Assembly (NCBI GenBank): GCA_013289795.1
Contig: JABCZH010000008.1
Location: 215,520 to 279,519, forward strand
Reading direction: 5' to 3'
DNA from: Acidobacteriota bacterium
Lineage (GTDB): Bacteria > Acidobacteriota > Terriglobia > Terriglobales > Acidobacteriaceae
Length of the DNA stretch: 64,000 nucleotides
Shown here: piece by piece, positions 44,901-53,253 of the stretch
How the letters are laid out: each line of letters starts with the position of its first letter
How positions within the stretch are numbered: the stretch's first letter is position 1
Program-made: the position numbers and the translations under genes
Notes under the pieces: generated by a model
Told to the model about the DNA's origin: nothing
Databases searched by the model: none
Seen by the model: only the letters and a program-made list of their open reading frames with translations

Positions 44901-45108
44901 CGTTACCAAACGCATCAGGCCGATGACCATCGACGGCAAGAAGGTCTATCAGATCGGCATTCCGATCCACCAGGGTTATCGCGGTATTCAAGAGGACGAA
45001 GGCAAAGACGCGCGCACGATTCTCAACCGGCTGACACCGACGGTCATCGATCCCAACGCGTTTACACCCGAGTTCAAGGGCTTTCTGGTCAAGCTCGAAA
45101 AGGCATAA
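41941..45108 (+). CDS. fdnG: Formate dehydrogenase-N alpha subunit, selenocysteine-containing (in-frame UGA)
   Basis: One 1055-residue gene reads through the TGA at 42520-42522 as selenocysteine, residue 194. The Tat signal is MELSRRTFLKSALVGGAG. The [4Fe-4S] motif CPYCSVSCG...CPKG follows. The sequence around the UGA is NQARV-Sec-HGPTV, identical in context to E. coli FdnG Sec196, and the frame continues without interruption into GPTFGRGAMTNGWIDIKN. The product is the periplasmic molybdopterin (Mo or W) catalytic subunit oxidising formate to CO2. An Ala/Pro-rich insert, about residues 346-375 (including SHAATPAAAAPGAPPPLPG), is absent from E. coli. The start is ATG 41941 with GGAGG at 41930-41934; the ATG six bases earlier has none. 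A plain ORF reading would give two false genes, 41935-42522 and one from a TTG at 42544. Confidence 0.95.
42520..42551 (+). promoter_or_regulatory. UGA selenocysteine codon with downstream SECIS-like hairpin
   Basis: The TGA is at 42520-42522. GGTCTCAA (42534-42541) pairs with TTGGGACC (42544-42551), eight pairs including one U.G, with GU at the apex (42542-42543). In practice the last pairs open so that GU sits in a small loop, as in bacterial SECIS elements. The hairpin starts 11 bases after the UGA, the position expected in formate dehydrogenase genes for SelB recruitment. Confidence 0.85.
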
Positions 45109-45117
45109 GGCAACGCT

Positions 45118-46008
45118 ATGAGCCAGGCGACATTGGCAATCAAACGCATTTCCGGCCATGCCGGACCCGCTCCTGGAGAAGGCGTGGAGCGCGACTATCA
45201 GGTTTGCAAACTGGTGGACACCACCACCTGCATCGGCTGCAAGGCCTGTGAAGTCGCCTGTCTCGAATGGAACGGATATGAGTTCACCGACACCGTCTTC
45301 GACAACAGCTACCAGACCATGCCGGAGACAACATGGAAATACTGGAACCTGATCAAGTTCAACGAGCACGAGAACTCCGACGGCACCATCAGTCTGCTCA
45401 TGCGCAAAGATCAGTGCATGCATTGCGCCGATCCCGGCTGCCTCGCGGCTTGCCCCGCCGACGGTGCCATCGTGCAATACACCAACGGCATCGTCGACTT
45501 CCAGCAGCAGAATTGCATTGGTTGCGGATACTGCGTCAGCGGCTGCCCGTTCGATATTCCCAAGTTCAATCCCGCCACCAAGAAAATGTTCAAGTGCACG
45601 CTTTGCGTCGACCGTGTGAGCGAAGGCCTGGAACCGGCTTGCATCAAGTCCTGTCCCACCGGTTGTCTCCACTTCGGAACTAAGGAAGACATGACGGACC
45701 TGGCGGAGAAGCGCGCAACTCAACTTCGCGAGAACTTCGGCTTCGAGAAAGCCGGCGTCTATGATCCCGCCGGCGTGGGCGGGACAGGCGTCATCTATGT
45801 GCTGCACGACGCCACCAATCCCGAGGCCTACGGCGGATTGCCCAAGGATCCGCATATTCCGTGGGTGGTTAAGTTCTGGAAAGGGCCGGCGAAGTGGATC
45901 GGAAATCTAGCCATGCTAGGCGGCATCCTCCGTGTCACTGTGCACTACTTGCGCTTCGGTCCCAAAATAGTGGACGGCTCGAAGCATGAGAACGGAGGCC
46001 AGCCGTGA
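45118..46008 (+). CDS. fdnH: Formate dehydrogenase-N beta (iron-sulfur) subunit
   Basis: A 296-residue electron-transfer subunit with sixteen cysteines in four [4Fe-4S] ferredoxin-like sites: CIGCKACEVAC, CMHCADPGCLAACP, CIGCGYCVSGCP and CTLCVDRVSEGLEPACIKSCPTGCL. A C-terminal hydrophobic stretch (WIGNLAMLGGILRVTVHYLRF) provides the membrane anchor. Length equals E. coli FdnH (294). It carries electrons from the molybdopterin subunit to cytochrome b. No signal peptide is seen, as expected for a subunit exported with FdnG. The start is nine bases after the fdnG stop, with AAGGCAACG upstream. Confidence 0.95.
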   Translation: MSQATLAIKRISGHAGPAPGEGVERDYQVCKLVDTTTCIGCKACEVACLEWNGYEFTDTVFDNSYQTMPETTWKYWNLIKFNEHENSDGTISLLMRKDQCMHCADPGCLAACPADGAIVQYTNGIVDFQQQNCIGCGYCVSGCPFDIPKFNPATKKMFKCTLCVDRVSEGLEPACIKSCPTGCLHFGTKEDMTDLAEKRATQLRENFGFEKAGVYDPAGVGGTGVIYVLHDATNPEAYGGLPKDPHIPWVVKFWKGPAKWIGNLAMLGGILRVTVHYLRFGPKIVDGSKHENGGQP

Positions 46009-46685
46009 GTACTTCGCACGTTGTCTCCTCTCGACCGCCTGCGCGCGAACCGGAAGGCGTCATTTGCCGCTATACGCTGGGCGAACGCGTTCATCACTGG
46101 CTCGCCGCACTCACCTACATCTATTGCCTGATCACCGGCTTGGCCTTCTGGTCTCCTTATATGTATTGGCTGGCCACGCTGGTTGGCGGCGGCCCCACCG
46201 CCCGCTTCTGGCATCCCTGGTTTGGGCTGGGCTTCACATTGTCAATATTCTGGATGTACAAGATGTGGATTGGCGACATGCGCATCACCGACGCCGACCG
46301 GCGCTGGTCGAAAGCCATGAGGTACTACGTCGAGAACCAGGATGAGAAACTGCCGCCCGAGGGTCGCTTCAACTACGGCCAGAAATTGTTCTTCTGGCTG
46401 ATGTTTTACGGCGTGATCCTGCTGGTGATCTCTGGTTTTGGACTGTGGTTCGTTGAATCCATCCCCTGGAGTCTGCGCTGGCTGCGTTACACGGCAGTCA
46501 CGGTACATGTGGTCGCGGCCTTGGCCACCATCGCAGGCTTCATTATCCACGTTTACATGGGCACGGCCATGGTGCGCGGCGGCTTCACTTCCATCATTCG
46601 CGGAGAAGTTACTTCCACCTGGGCGAAGACCCATCACCGCCTGTGGTACGAGCAGGTCACCAAGGGGACATCTTCTCAGAAATGA
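46005..46685 (+). CDS. fdnI: Formate dehydrogenase-N gamma subunit (cytochrome b556)
   Basis: A 226-residue inner-membrane cytochrome b, the quinone-reducing subunit. Four transmembrane segments can be seen (near residues 28-52, 65-85, 120-145 and 160-185). Histidines suitable for two b-haems occur in ERVHHWLAALTYIYC and FWHPWFGLGF, and in the last helix TAVTVHVVAALATIAGFIIHVYMGTAM. Size is close to E. coli FdnI (217). It starts at GTG 46005, overlapping the fdnH stop by four bases (GTGA), with GGAGGCC before it. The operon ends here; a hairpin follows at 46705. Confidence 0.93.
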   Translation: MSTSHVVSSRPPAREPEGVICRYTLGERVHHWLAALTYIYCLITGLAFWSPYMYWLATLVGGGPTARFWHPWFGLGFTLSIFWMYKMWIGDMRITDADRRWSKAMRYYVENQDEKLPPEGRFNYGQKLFFWLMFYGVILLVISGFGLWFVESIPWSLRWLRYTAVTVHVVAALATIAGFIIHVYMGTAMVRGGFTSIIRGEVTSTWAKTHHRLWYEQVTKGTSSQK

Positions 46686-46704
46686 CGGAGGTAAGCGGGG
46701 ATGG

Positions 46705-46733
46705 CCCACCTTTGCGTTTTTTGCAAAGGTGGG
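46705..46733. terminator. Perfect 11-base hairpin between convergent genes
   Basis: CCCACCTTTGC (46705-46715) pairs with GCAAAGGTGGG (46723-46733) across a GTTTTTT loop. It lies between the fdnI stop (46685) and the DUF6249-like stop (46743). There is no T run outside the stem on the plus side, so it may be a dispersed palindrome as well as a bidirectional terminator. Confidence 0.6.
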
Positions 46734-46742
46734 GATTATCCT

Positions 46743-47096
46743 CTACGAATGCCGCGCGTCGCGGCGGACCAGAGCTGAGTCGAGAAAGAAACCCAGGCCA
46801 ACCGTAAACGGAATCACGCCAAACGTGCCCGCCACCCAGGCATCGGGCTCGATGCGGCCGATCAGCGCGAATGTAAGCATGTAGCCGACCGCTCCTGCCA
46901 CCAGCAGGATTCCTGAGCGGCGCGAATTTGCCGCCGGCGAAAGTTCTTGCTGCATGGGGACATCGGCGCCACGGGCAATCGCGGCCAGGCGTTCTTGCGA
47001 GCGTAGTTTGCGCACCGAATAGTAGGTGAACATTCCGGCGATCGGAATGCCTAAAGTCATGATCACGGCCACCAAGCCAACCATTTCTCCATCCAT
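46743..47096 (-). CDS. Small membrane protein, DUF6249-like
   Basis: A 117-residue protein with three hydrophobic segments: about residues 5-27 (MVGLVAVIMTLGIPIAGMFTYYSV), 65-80 (GILLVAGAVGYMLTFALIG) and 88-104 (AGTFGVIPFTVGLGFFL). A basic, polar cytoplasmic stretch (RKLRSQERLAAIARGADVPM) separates the first two. It resembles the DUF6249 membrane protein family; no function is known. The start at 47096 is fixed by AAGGAGATCAAT before the ATG; a longer frame reaching 47156 lacks a site. It is divergent from the amidohydrolase. Confidence 0.75.
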   Translation of the reverse strand: MDGEMVGLVAVIMTLGIPIAGMFTYYSVRKLRSQERLAAIARGADVPMQQELSPAANSRRSGILLVAGAVGYMLTFALIGRIEPDAWVAGTFGVIPFTVGLGFFLDSALVRRDARHS

Positions 47097-47227
47097 ATTG
47101 ATCTCCTTTTTGTTGGGCACGCGGGGCGTGCGAATGACGGCTGAAACCGTCGCCACTGATAGCTACGGAGACCGAAAAAAGAAAGTTCCGTGAAAATTGG
47201 CCCCGGCAAGTGTTACCATCGCGCCTC

Positions 47228-48517
47228 ATGGTTACAAAACCTTGTTTTTCTGCTGCTTTGGTGATGTTTCTCGGGTTGACACTGAGTTACGGATTCGCGC
47301 AGGCTGCCGCCAGCCACCCCATTGTGTTGCACGCCGCGCGCATGCTCGATATCGAGAGCGGGAAAATCGACTCGCCCGGCGAAGTATTGGTGCAGGGCGA
47401 GAGGATTCTTGAGACTGGCTCCGCCGTAAAACATCCGGCGGATGCGGAGATGATCGACCTCGGGGACAGCACTCTGCTGCCGGGATTGATCGATGCCCAC
47501 ATTCATCTGTTTCTGCATCCCGGGGCCGAAGACTTACAGACCGTGGAAGAGTCGATCCCGCAGCGCACGATCATCGCGACCTTGGCCGCCCGCGACGACC
47601 TGATGGCAGGTTTCACTGCGGAACGCGATATGGGAACGGAAGGCGCGGGTTCGGCCGACACCGCCGTCCGCAACGCCATTGATGACGGGCTGATTCCCGG
47701 ACCGCGGCTGCGCATCAGCGGCAATGCTGTGGACATTATCGGCGGCCATGAAGACGCCAATCGCTTCAATCCCGCGCAGCATGTGTTTTCCAATGCCACC
47801 TATGCCGACAGCGCAGATGAACTGGTGGCGGTGATTCGGCAGCAACTCAAGGAGGGCGCGGATTTCATCAAGATGTATGAGACTGGGCCTGACCTGATAC
47901 GCGACGGCAAACATTCCACTGTATATCAGTACTCCGAGCCCGAGTTGGTGACGGCGGTGCTCGAGACCGCGCGGGTCGGGAAACGGGTTGCGGTGCACGC
48001 GACTGGAGAACCAGGCGCGCTGTACGCCGCGCAAGCCGGCGTGGTGTCCATTGATCACGCCAACCATCTCAGCGATCAAACCATGCAACTGATGAAGGAA
48101 AAGCATATCTTCGCCGTGCCCACCTTTACCATCTATGAATATTTTGCAGATCACGCAGCCTCGCCGGAACAGGCAGCTCATGACCGGCAAGTGCTCGACC
48201 TGCATGCGCAGGAGTTTCCCCGCCAGTTGGCGGCGGGAGTGCCGATGGCTGTGGGCTCGGACGTGGGGCCGTTTCCGCACGGCACGCAGGCGCGCGAGTT
48301 TGTGCTGATGGTGAAATACGGGATGACGCCGCTCGCGGCACTACAGGCTGATCTGCTCAATGGCGCCAAACTGCTGGGATGGGACGGGCAGGTCGGCGTC
48401 TTGAAGGCTGGATACCTTGCGGATGTGATTGCAGTTCAAGGCGATCCATTGAAGGACATCAGCGTGTTGCAGAAGGTTAAGTTTGTGATGAAGGGTGGGG
48501 TGGTGTACAGGAAGTGA
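47228..48517 (+). CDS. Secreted amidohydrolase-family metallohydrolase
   Basis: A 429-residue exported hydrolase (signal peptide about residues 1-25, VTKPCFSAALVMFLGLTLSYGFAQA). The binuclear metal motif HxH is in PGLIDAHIHLFLHPG. A probable carboxylated lysine lies in ADFIKMYETGPD, and further ligands in VAVHATGEPG and VSIDHANHLSD. The catalytic aspartate is in AVGSDVGPFPHG. This order matches Xaa-Pro dipeptidase-like or imidazolonepropionase-like amidohydrolases; the substrate is unknown. I chose ATG 47228; the frame extends to a GTG at 47210. It is upstream of an ABC/M1 peptide-processing gene pair, so peptide degradation is an attractive but unproven role. Confidence 0.88.
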   Translation: MVTKPCFSAALVMFLGLTLSYGFAQAAASHPIVLHAARMLDIESGKIDSPGEVLVQGERILETGSAVKHPADAEMIDLGDSTLLPGLIDAHIHLFLHPGAEDLQTVEESIPQRTIIATLAARDDLMAGFTAERDMGTEGAGSADTAVRNAIDDGLIPGPRLRISGNAVDIIGGHEDANRFNPAQHVFSNATYADSADELVAVIRQQLKEGADFIKMYETGPDLIRDGKHSTVYQYSEPELVTAVLETARVGKRVAVHATGEPGALYAAQAGVVSIDHANHLSDQTMQLMKEKHIFAVPTFTIYEYFADHAASPEQAAHDRQVLDLHAQEFPRQLAAGVPMAVGSDVGPFPHGTQAREFVLMVKYGMTPLAALQADLLNGAKLLGWDGQVGVLKAGYLADVIAVQGDPLKDISVLQKVKFVMKGGVVYRK

Positions 48518-48624
48518 AAAGCAAATTACTCGCGGAATAAACCCCGGCTCGGAATGACAAATCAATAGCTGGAACCTTATTTCTCGTCTGAACGTATTTA
48601 TGAGCGCGGCTATCAGAGGTGTGC

Positions 48625-49524
48625 ATGGAACTACGAATTGAAAAGCTGTCGAAGCGTTATCCCAACGGCGTACAGGCGTTGCAAGATGTTTCCCTCGACA
48701 TTCCTCTGGGCATGTTCGGCTTGCTGGGGCCGAATGGGGCGGGGAAGTCCACGCTGATGAGGACTCTGGCGACCTTGCAGGAAGCCGACGGCGGCAGCGC
48801 GTCGCTGAATGGCATTGACGTCCTCAAGCAAAAAGATGAAGTGCGCAAAGTGTTGGGATATTTGCCGCAGGAATTCGGCCTCTACCCGAAAGTCTCGGCC
48901 GAGGTCCTGCTCACACACTTCGCAGCGCTTAAGGGCATCGCCAATGGCAAGGAGCGCCGTGAGGTAGTGCGTGCACTTTTACAGCAGACGAATCTCTACG
49001 AGCATCGCCGCAAGCCGCTGGGTAGCTTCTCCGGCGGGATGAAACAGCGCTTCGGCATCGCGCAGGCCCTGCTGGGAAATCCGCGGCTGATCATCGTGGA
49101 CGAACCCACCGCCGGCCTTGATCCGGAGGAGCGGATTCGCTTTCATAATCTGCTGAGCGCGATCGGAGAAAACATCATCGTCATTCTCTCCACCCACATT
49201 GTTTCCGACGTCAGCGATCTGTGCGGGCGCATGGCAATCATTCACCAGGGCCGTGTGCTGGTGACCGGCGAGCCGACCGCACTGGTGAACGGCTTGCAGG
49301 GCAGGGTTTGGAAAAAATCGATTGACGCATTGGAACTGGAAGCTCACAAGACCCAACACCGCGTAGTGCTGGTCCGCTTGTTTGCCGGCAGGACCCTCAT
49401 CCATGTCCTCGACGAACAGCAGCCTGGAGCCGGTTTCGAGCCGGTGGTGCCTGATCTTGAAGACTTGTACTTTGCCACCATTCGCGGGTTCTTCAATCCG
49501 CCGATCTCCGCCGGAGTCAACTGA
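48625..49524 (+). CDS. ABC transporter ATP-binding subunit
   Basis: A 299-residue ABC ATPase. Walker A is GPNGAGKST (about residues 36-44), the Q-loop is YLPQEFGLYPK, the signature is GSFSGGMKQR and Walker B is LIIVDEPTAGLDP with an H-loop STHIVSD. It belongs to the ABC-2-type exporters or drug/lipid transport class. The start is ATG 48625, with GAGGTG directly before it. It is cotranscribed with the permease/M1 fusion that begins three bases after its stop, so the two form one transporter. Confidence 0.9.
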   Translation: MELRIEKLSKRYPNGVQALQDVSLDIPLGMFGLLGPNGAGKSTLMRTLATLQEADGGSASLNGIDVLKQKDEVRKVLGYLPQEFGLYPKVSAEVLLTHFAALKGIANGKERREVVRALLQQTNLYEHRRKPLGSFSGGMKQRFGIAQALLGNPRLIIVDEPTAGLDPEERIRFHNLLSAIGENIIVILSTHIVSDVSDLCGRMAIIHQGRVLVTGEPTALVNGLQGRVWKKSIDALELEAHKTQHRVVLVRLFAGRTLIHVLDEQQPGAGFEPVVPDLEDLYFATIRGFFNPPISAGVN

Positions 49525-49527
49525 CCC

Positions 49528-52500
49528 ATGGTGCTCACCATTGCCGGATTTGAAGTTCGCCAGAGACTCCGCCGCATTTCGACCTACATTTATTTTCTGG
49601 TTTTCTGTGGACTGAGTTATCTGTTCACGTTGATGTCAGGCGGAGCTATTCCAGGCGCTACGGTCGAGTTCGGCACTGGCGGAAAGGTGCTGGTGAACTC
49701 GCCGTACGCGCTGCAAGCGATCATCACCTTCATTACTTTTTTCGGAGTGGTGGTCACGGCAGCGATCGCGGGGCAGGCCACGTATCAGGACATCGACAGC
49801 CGCTCCACGGATTTGTTCTTTACTGCCCCCATCAGCAAGTTTGACTATCTGGCAGGCCGGTTTCTGGGCGCGCTGGCCATCCAAGTCCTGATCTTCTCAG
49901 GTGTGGGCCCGGGAGTATGGCTAGGCAGCCGCATGCCTTGGATCGATCCCACTCGGCTGGGCCCGCAAAACTTCGCCGCTTATCTTCAGCCCTACTTGAT
50001 TCTGGTGCTGCCAAATCTGGTGTTGCTGACCGCGATCTTCTTTGGTTTGGCCGCGCTCGGAAAAAAGATGCTTTCGGTGTATGCGGGGAGCGTGATCCTG
50101 CTTATCGGCTACTTCGTGGCACAGCAACTCTCCACCAACGTGATGGTGAATGTTCGCGGTGCTCTGGCCGACCCGTTTGGCAGCAATGCGGTGGACCGCC
50201 TCACCCAGTACTGGACTCCGTTTCAGCGCAACACCCAACTGGTTCCATTCACCGGGATTCTGGTCATCAACCGGGCGCTCTGGCTGGGGTTGGGAGCTTT
50301 GGTGTTGTTGTTGACCTATTTTAAGTTCTCGTTTGCCTACGGCACACGCGGCGGCAAGCAGGCGAAGACGCTTGCCGGCGACGAAGAAGTTGCGCCCGCA
50401 ATGACGCGAGCCTTGCCCGTTTCTCATCCAATTTTCTCTCCGCAGGCGTCTTTCTTGCAGTTTCTATCCCTGACCCAAATTCAGTTCACAGAAACGGTCA
50501 GGAATGTTTTCTTCGTGGTTCTCATGCTGGCCGGAGGCTTGTTCTCGGTTTTCGTGGCCAACGGTGTCAACAACCCTTTCGCAACTCATGTCTATCCCCT
50601 GACCTACCAGATGCTGGAACTGGCAACCGGCGGCTTTTTCGTCTTCGCTCTCGCCATTATTACCTTCTATTCCGGCGAGTTGGTGTGGCGGGAGCGGGAA
50701 GCGGGGGTTAGCCAGATTGTCGATGCGCTCCCGGTTCAACGCTGGGTCCTTTTTGCTTCCAAGCTCTCCACCTTGCTGCTGATCCAAACGCTGATTGTGC
50801 TGGTGACGATGGCTGCGGGCCTTATCGTCCAAGTCATGCATGGCTACTACCGTTTCCAGCTGGGGCTCTATTTCGAGGACCTCTTTGGCATCCGGCTGGT
50901 GCAGTATTGCATTCTTTGCGTGCTGGCGCTGCTGGTCCACACCATCATCAACAATAAATATCTGGGCCACTTTGTGATGGTGCTGTACTTCGTCGCCACC
51001 ATCGCCGTTCCGAACCTGGGATTGCAGAACTACCTCTACCGTTTTGGCCAGACACCTCCCTACATTTATTCCGACCTCAACCACTATGGACCGTTCGCGG
51101 CTCCGTTGTTTTGGTATCAGCTCTATTGGGTGATCGCGGCGGTTGGGCTGGCGATCATCACCAACCTTTTGTGGCTGCGCAGTACGGAGGGGAGCTTCCG
51201 AACCCGCCTTCGACAGGCTGCGGAACGCCTATCCAGGCCAGCGATCCGGGGATTGGCAGTTTGTCTGGTTCTATTTCTGGGTGTCGGCGGCTATATCTTT
51301 TACAACACCGGCGTTCTAAATACCTATCGCACCAACTGGCGGGTCGCCGAAGACCGCGCTCAATACGAAGAGAAGTACCGGCAATATAAGAATCTGCCGC
51401 ACCCGCGCATCACCGACCTCAAACTGAATGTTGACCTTGACCCCGGAAAGAGCACTGTGGTCGAGGGCACCATGATGCTGGAAAACAAAACGTCGGTGAA
51501 CATTGACCGGGTCGCGGTCACCGTTTGGCCCTTTGATTTGGCGCCTCTACCCCGGCAGCACATCCGAATCGACAAACTGCAATTCGCTGGCGGACAAACT
51601 GCGGTCCTCAAAGACGACGACCTCGGCTTCTACATCTATCAGTTCCCCACTCCGCTGCCGCCGCATGGCCGCATCGCTTTCGACTTCTCCTTGAAATACG
51701 AGAATGTAGGGTTCGTGAATTCCACCCCGAATACCGACATTGCCGGCAACGGCAGCTTCCTGAACAACGCCTACGCACCCTACATCGGGTATTGGACCGC
51801 GATAGAGCTCACCGACGACAGTACCCGCCACAACCACGGCATCAACACGCTGAATCGTATGCCCAAACTCGAGGATGTGGCCGCCCGTTACGACAACGGC
51901 ATCTCCGACGAGTCCGACTGGATCAATTTCGAGGGCACGGTCAGCACCGACCCTGACCAGATCGCCATTATGCCCGGTTACCTCCAGAAAGAATGGGTGG
52001 AAAACGGGCGCCGTTATTTCTATTACAAGATGGACGCTCCGATTCTGGCCATCGCATCGATGAATTCTGCCCGCTACGCGGTTCGCCGCGACAAGTGGCG
52101 CGACGTGAATCTTGAGATCTACTACCAGCCCGGCCACGAGTTCGACCTCGACCGCATGATGGATGGCATGAAGTCGAGCCTTGAATATTGCAGCACAAAC
52201 TTCAGCCCATTCCAGTTTCATCAGGAGCGCATCATCGAATTCCCGCGCTATGACACTTTTGCAGAATCGTTTCCGAACACCATTCCGTTTTCGGAAGCGA
52301 TTGGATTCATCACCTATGTTGATCCCAAGGATCCCGAGGCCATCGACATTCCTTTTTATGTGACCTCGCACGAAGTCGCCCACCAGTGGTGGGCGCACCA
52401 GGTGATGAGCGCCAATGTCGAGGGCGGAACGTCGATCGTTGAGACCCTGGCGCAATACAGCGCTCTGATGGTGATGCAACATCGCTACGGCCCCCGGTCG

Positions 52501-53139
52501 ATGCGAAAGTTCCTGCGCTACGAGTTGGAAAACTACCTCCGCGGCCGGTCCCAGGAACGCAACGAAGAGCCTCCGTTGGAGCGGGGTGACCAGAACCAGG
52601 GATACATACACTACGGCAAAGGCGCGGTGGTAATGTACGCCATGCAGGATTACATCGGCGAGGAAAACGTCAACAAAGCGCTGGCTGAGTTTGTGAAGGC
52701 ATACGCATTCAAAGGTCCTCCGTATCCAACTTCGCTCGATCTCGTGTCATACCTCAAGAAGTACACGCCGCCTGAGTATCAATATCTATACGAAGATCTC
52801 TGGGAGACCGTGACGCTTTACGACAATCGAACGCGCTCGGCCGATTATGTCCAGCTGGCCGCCGGCAAGTACCAGGTACACATGACGGTGGAAGCGCATA
52901 AGGCGCGGGCGGACGCAAAGGGACAGGATCATCCCATTCCAATCCGCGACTGGATTGACATCGGCGTGCTTGATGCTCAGGGCAATTATCTTTATCTACA
53001 GAAACAGAAGATCGAAAAAGACCGGACCGAACTGACCGTGACCGTCGATAAAGAGCCTGCACAGGCCGGCATCGATCCTCTGAACAAGCTGATCGACCGG
53101 AATCCCGAGGACAATGTGATGAAGGTGGAGAAGCGTTAG
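49528..53139 (+). CDS. ABC-2 permease fused to an M1-family aminopeptidase
   Basis: A 1203-residue protein. Residues 1-600 hold two sets of about six transmembrane helices like ABC-2 permeases (FLVFCGLSYLFTLM, then IVDALPVQRWVLFASKLSTLLL). Residues about 640-1110 are M1 metallopeptidase-like, with the zinc motif HEVAHQWW (H948, E949, H952) and the distal glutamate in VETLAQYSALM, at E972. Distance from HEVAH to that glutamate is one residue longer than in classic M1 enzymes, a feature shared by this fusion subfamily. It may export and cut peptides or maintain the envelope. It starts 3 bases after the ATPase stop. Fusions of this kind occur in Bacteroidota and Acidobacteriota. Confidence 0.88.
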   Translation: MVLTIAGFEVRQRLRRISTYIYFLVFCGLSYLFTLMSGGAIPGATVEFGTGGKVLVNSPYALQAIITFITFFGVVVTAAIAGQATYQDIDSRSTDLFFTAPISKFDYLAGRFLGALAIQVLIFSGVGPGVWLGSRMPWIDPTRLGPQNFAAYLQPYLILVLPNLVLLTAIFFGLAALGKKMLSVYAGSVILLIGYFVAQQLSTNVMVNVRGALADPFGSNAVDRLTQYWTPFQRNTQLVPFTGILVINRALWLGLGALVLLLTYFKFSFAYGTRGGKQAKTLAGDEEVAPAMTRALPVSHPIFSPQASFLQFLSLTQIQFTETVRNVFFVVLMLAGGLFSVFVANGVNNPFATHVYPLTYQMLELATGGFFVFALAIITFYSGELVWREREAGVSQIVDALPVQRWVLFASKLSTLLLIQTLIVLVTMAAGLIVQVMHGYYRFQLGLYFEDLFGIRLVQYCILCVLALLVHTIINNKYLGHFVMVLYFVATIAVPNLGLQNYLYRFGQTPPYIYSDLNHYGPFAAPLFWYQLYWVIAAVGLAIITNLLWLRSTEGSFRTRLRQAAERLSRPAIRGLAVCLVLFLGVGGYIFYNTGVLNTYRTNWRVAEDRAQYEEKYRQYKNLPHPRITDLKLNVDLDPGKSTVVEGTMMLENKTSVNIDRVAVTVWPFDLAPLPRQHIRIDKLQFAGGQTAVLKDDDLGFYIYQFPTPLPPHGRIAFDFSLKYENVGFVNSTPNTDIAGNGSFLNNAYAPYIGYWTAIELTDDSTRHNHGINTLNRMPKLEDVAARYDNGISDESDWINFEGTVSTDPDQIAIMPGYLQKEWVENGRRYFYYKMDAPILAIASMNSARYAVRRDKWRDVNLEIYYQPGHEFDLDRMMDGMKSSLEYCSTNFSPFQFHQERIIEFPRYDTFAESFPNTIPFSEAIGFITYVDPKDPEAIDIPFYVTSHEVAHQWWAHQVMSANVEGGTSIVETLAQYSALMVMQHRYGPRSMRKFLRYELENYLRGRSQERNEEPPLERGDQNQGYIHYGKGAVVMYAMQDYIGEENVNKALAEFVKAYAFKGPPYPTSLDLVSYLKKYTPPEYQYLYEDLWETVTLYDNRTRSADYVQLAAGKYQVHMTVEAHKARADAKGQDHPIPIRDWIDIGVLDAQGNYLYLQKQKIEKDRTELTVTVDKEPAQAGIDPLNKLIDRNPEDNVMKVEKR

Positions 53140-53253
53140 GCCGAGGAACTCCTACCCGCGGGCTGGCCGGGATTCACCGAAAAATCCACGAAAGCTCGCC
53201 GCAGGAAGCCGCTTCCCGCTAAACTACGTCTAACCTAATCTGAGGAACGCTCG

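Noticed and set aside
42544..45108. A separate formate dehydrogenase gene starting at a TTG, after an upstream truncated gene
   Set aside because: The start falls inside the SECIS-like stem and the frame is identical to the upstream part; UGA decoding as Sec explains the stop.
44545..45855. A 436-residue minus-strand frame
   Set aside because: Antisense to fdnG and fdnH, with no recognisable protein pattern.
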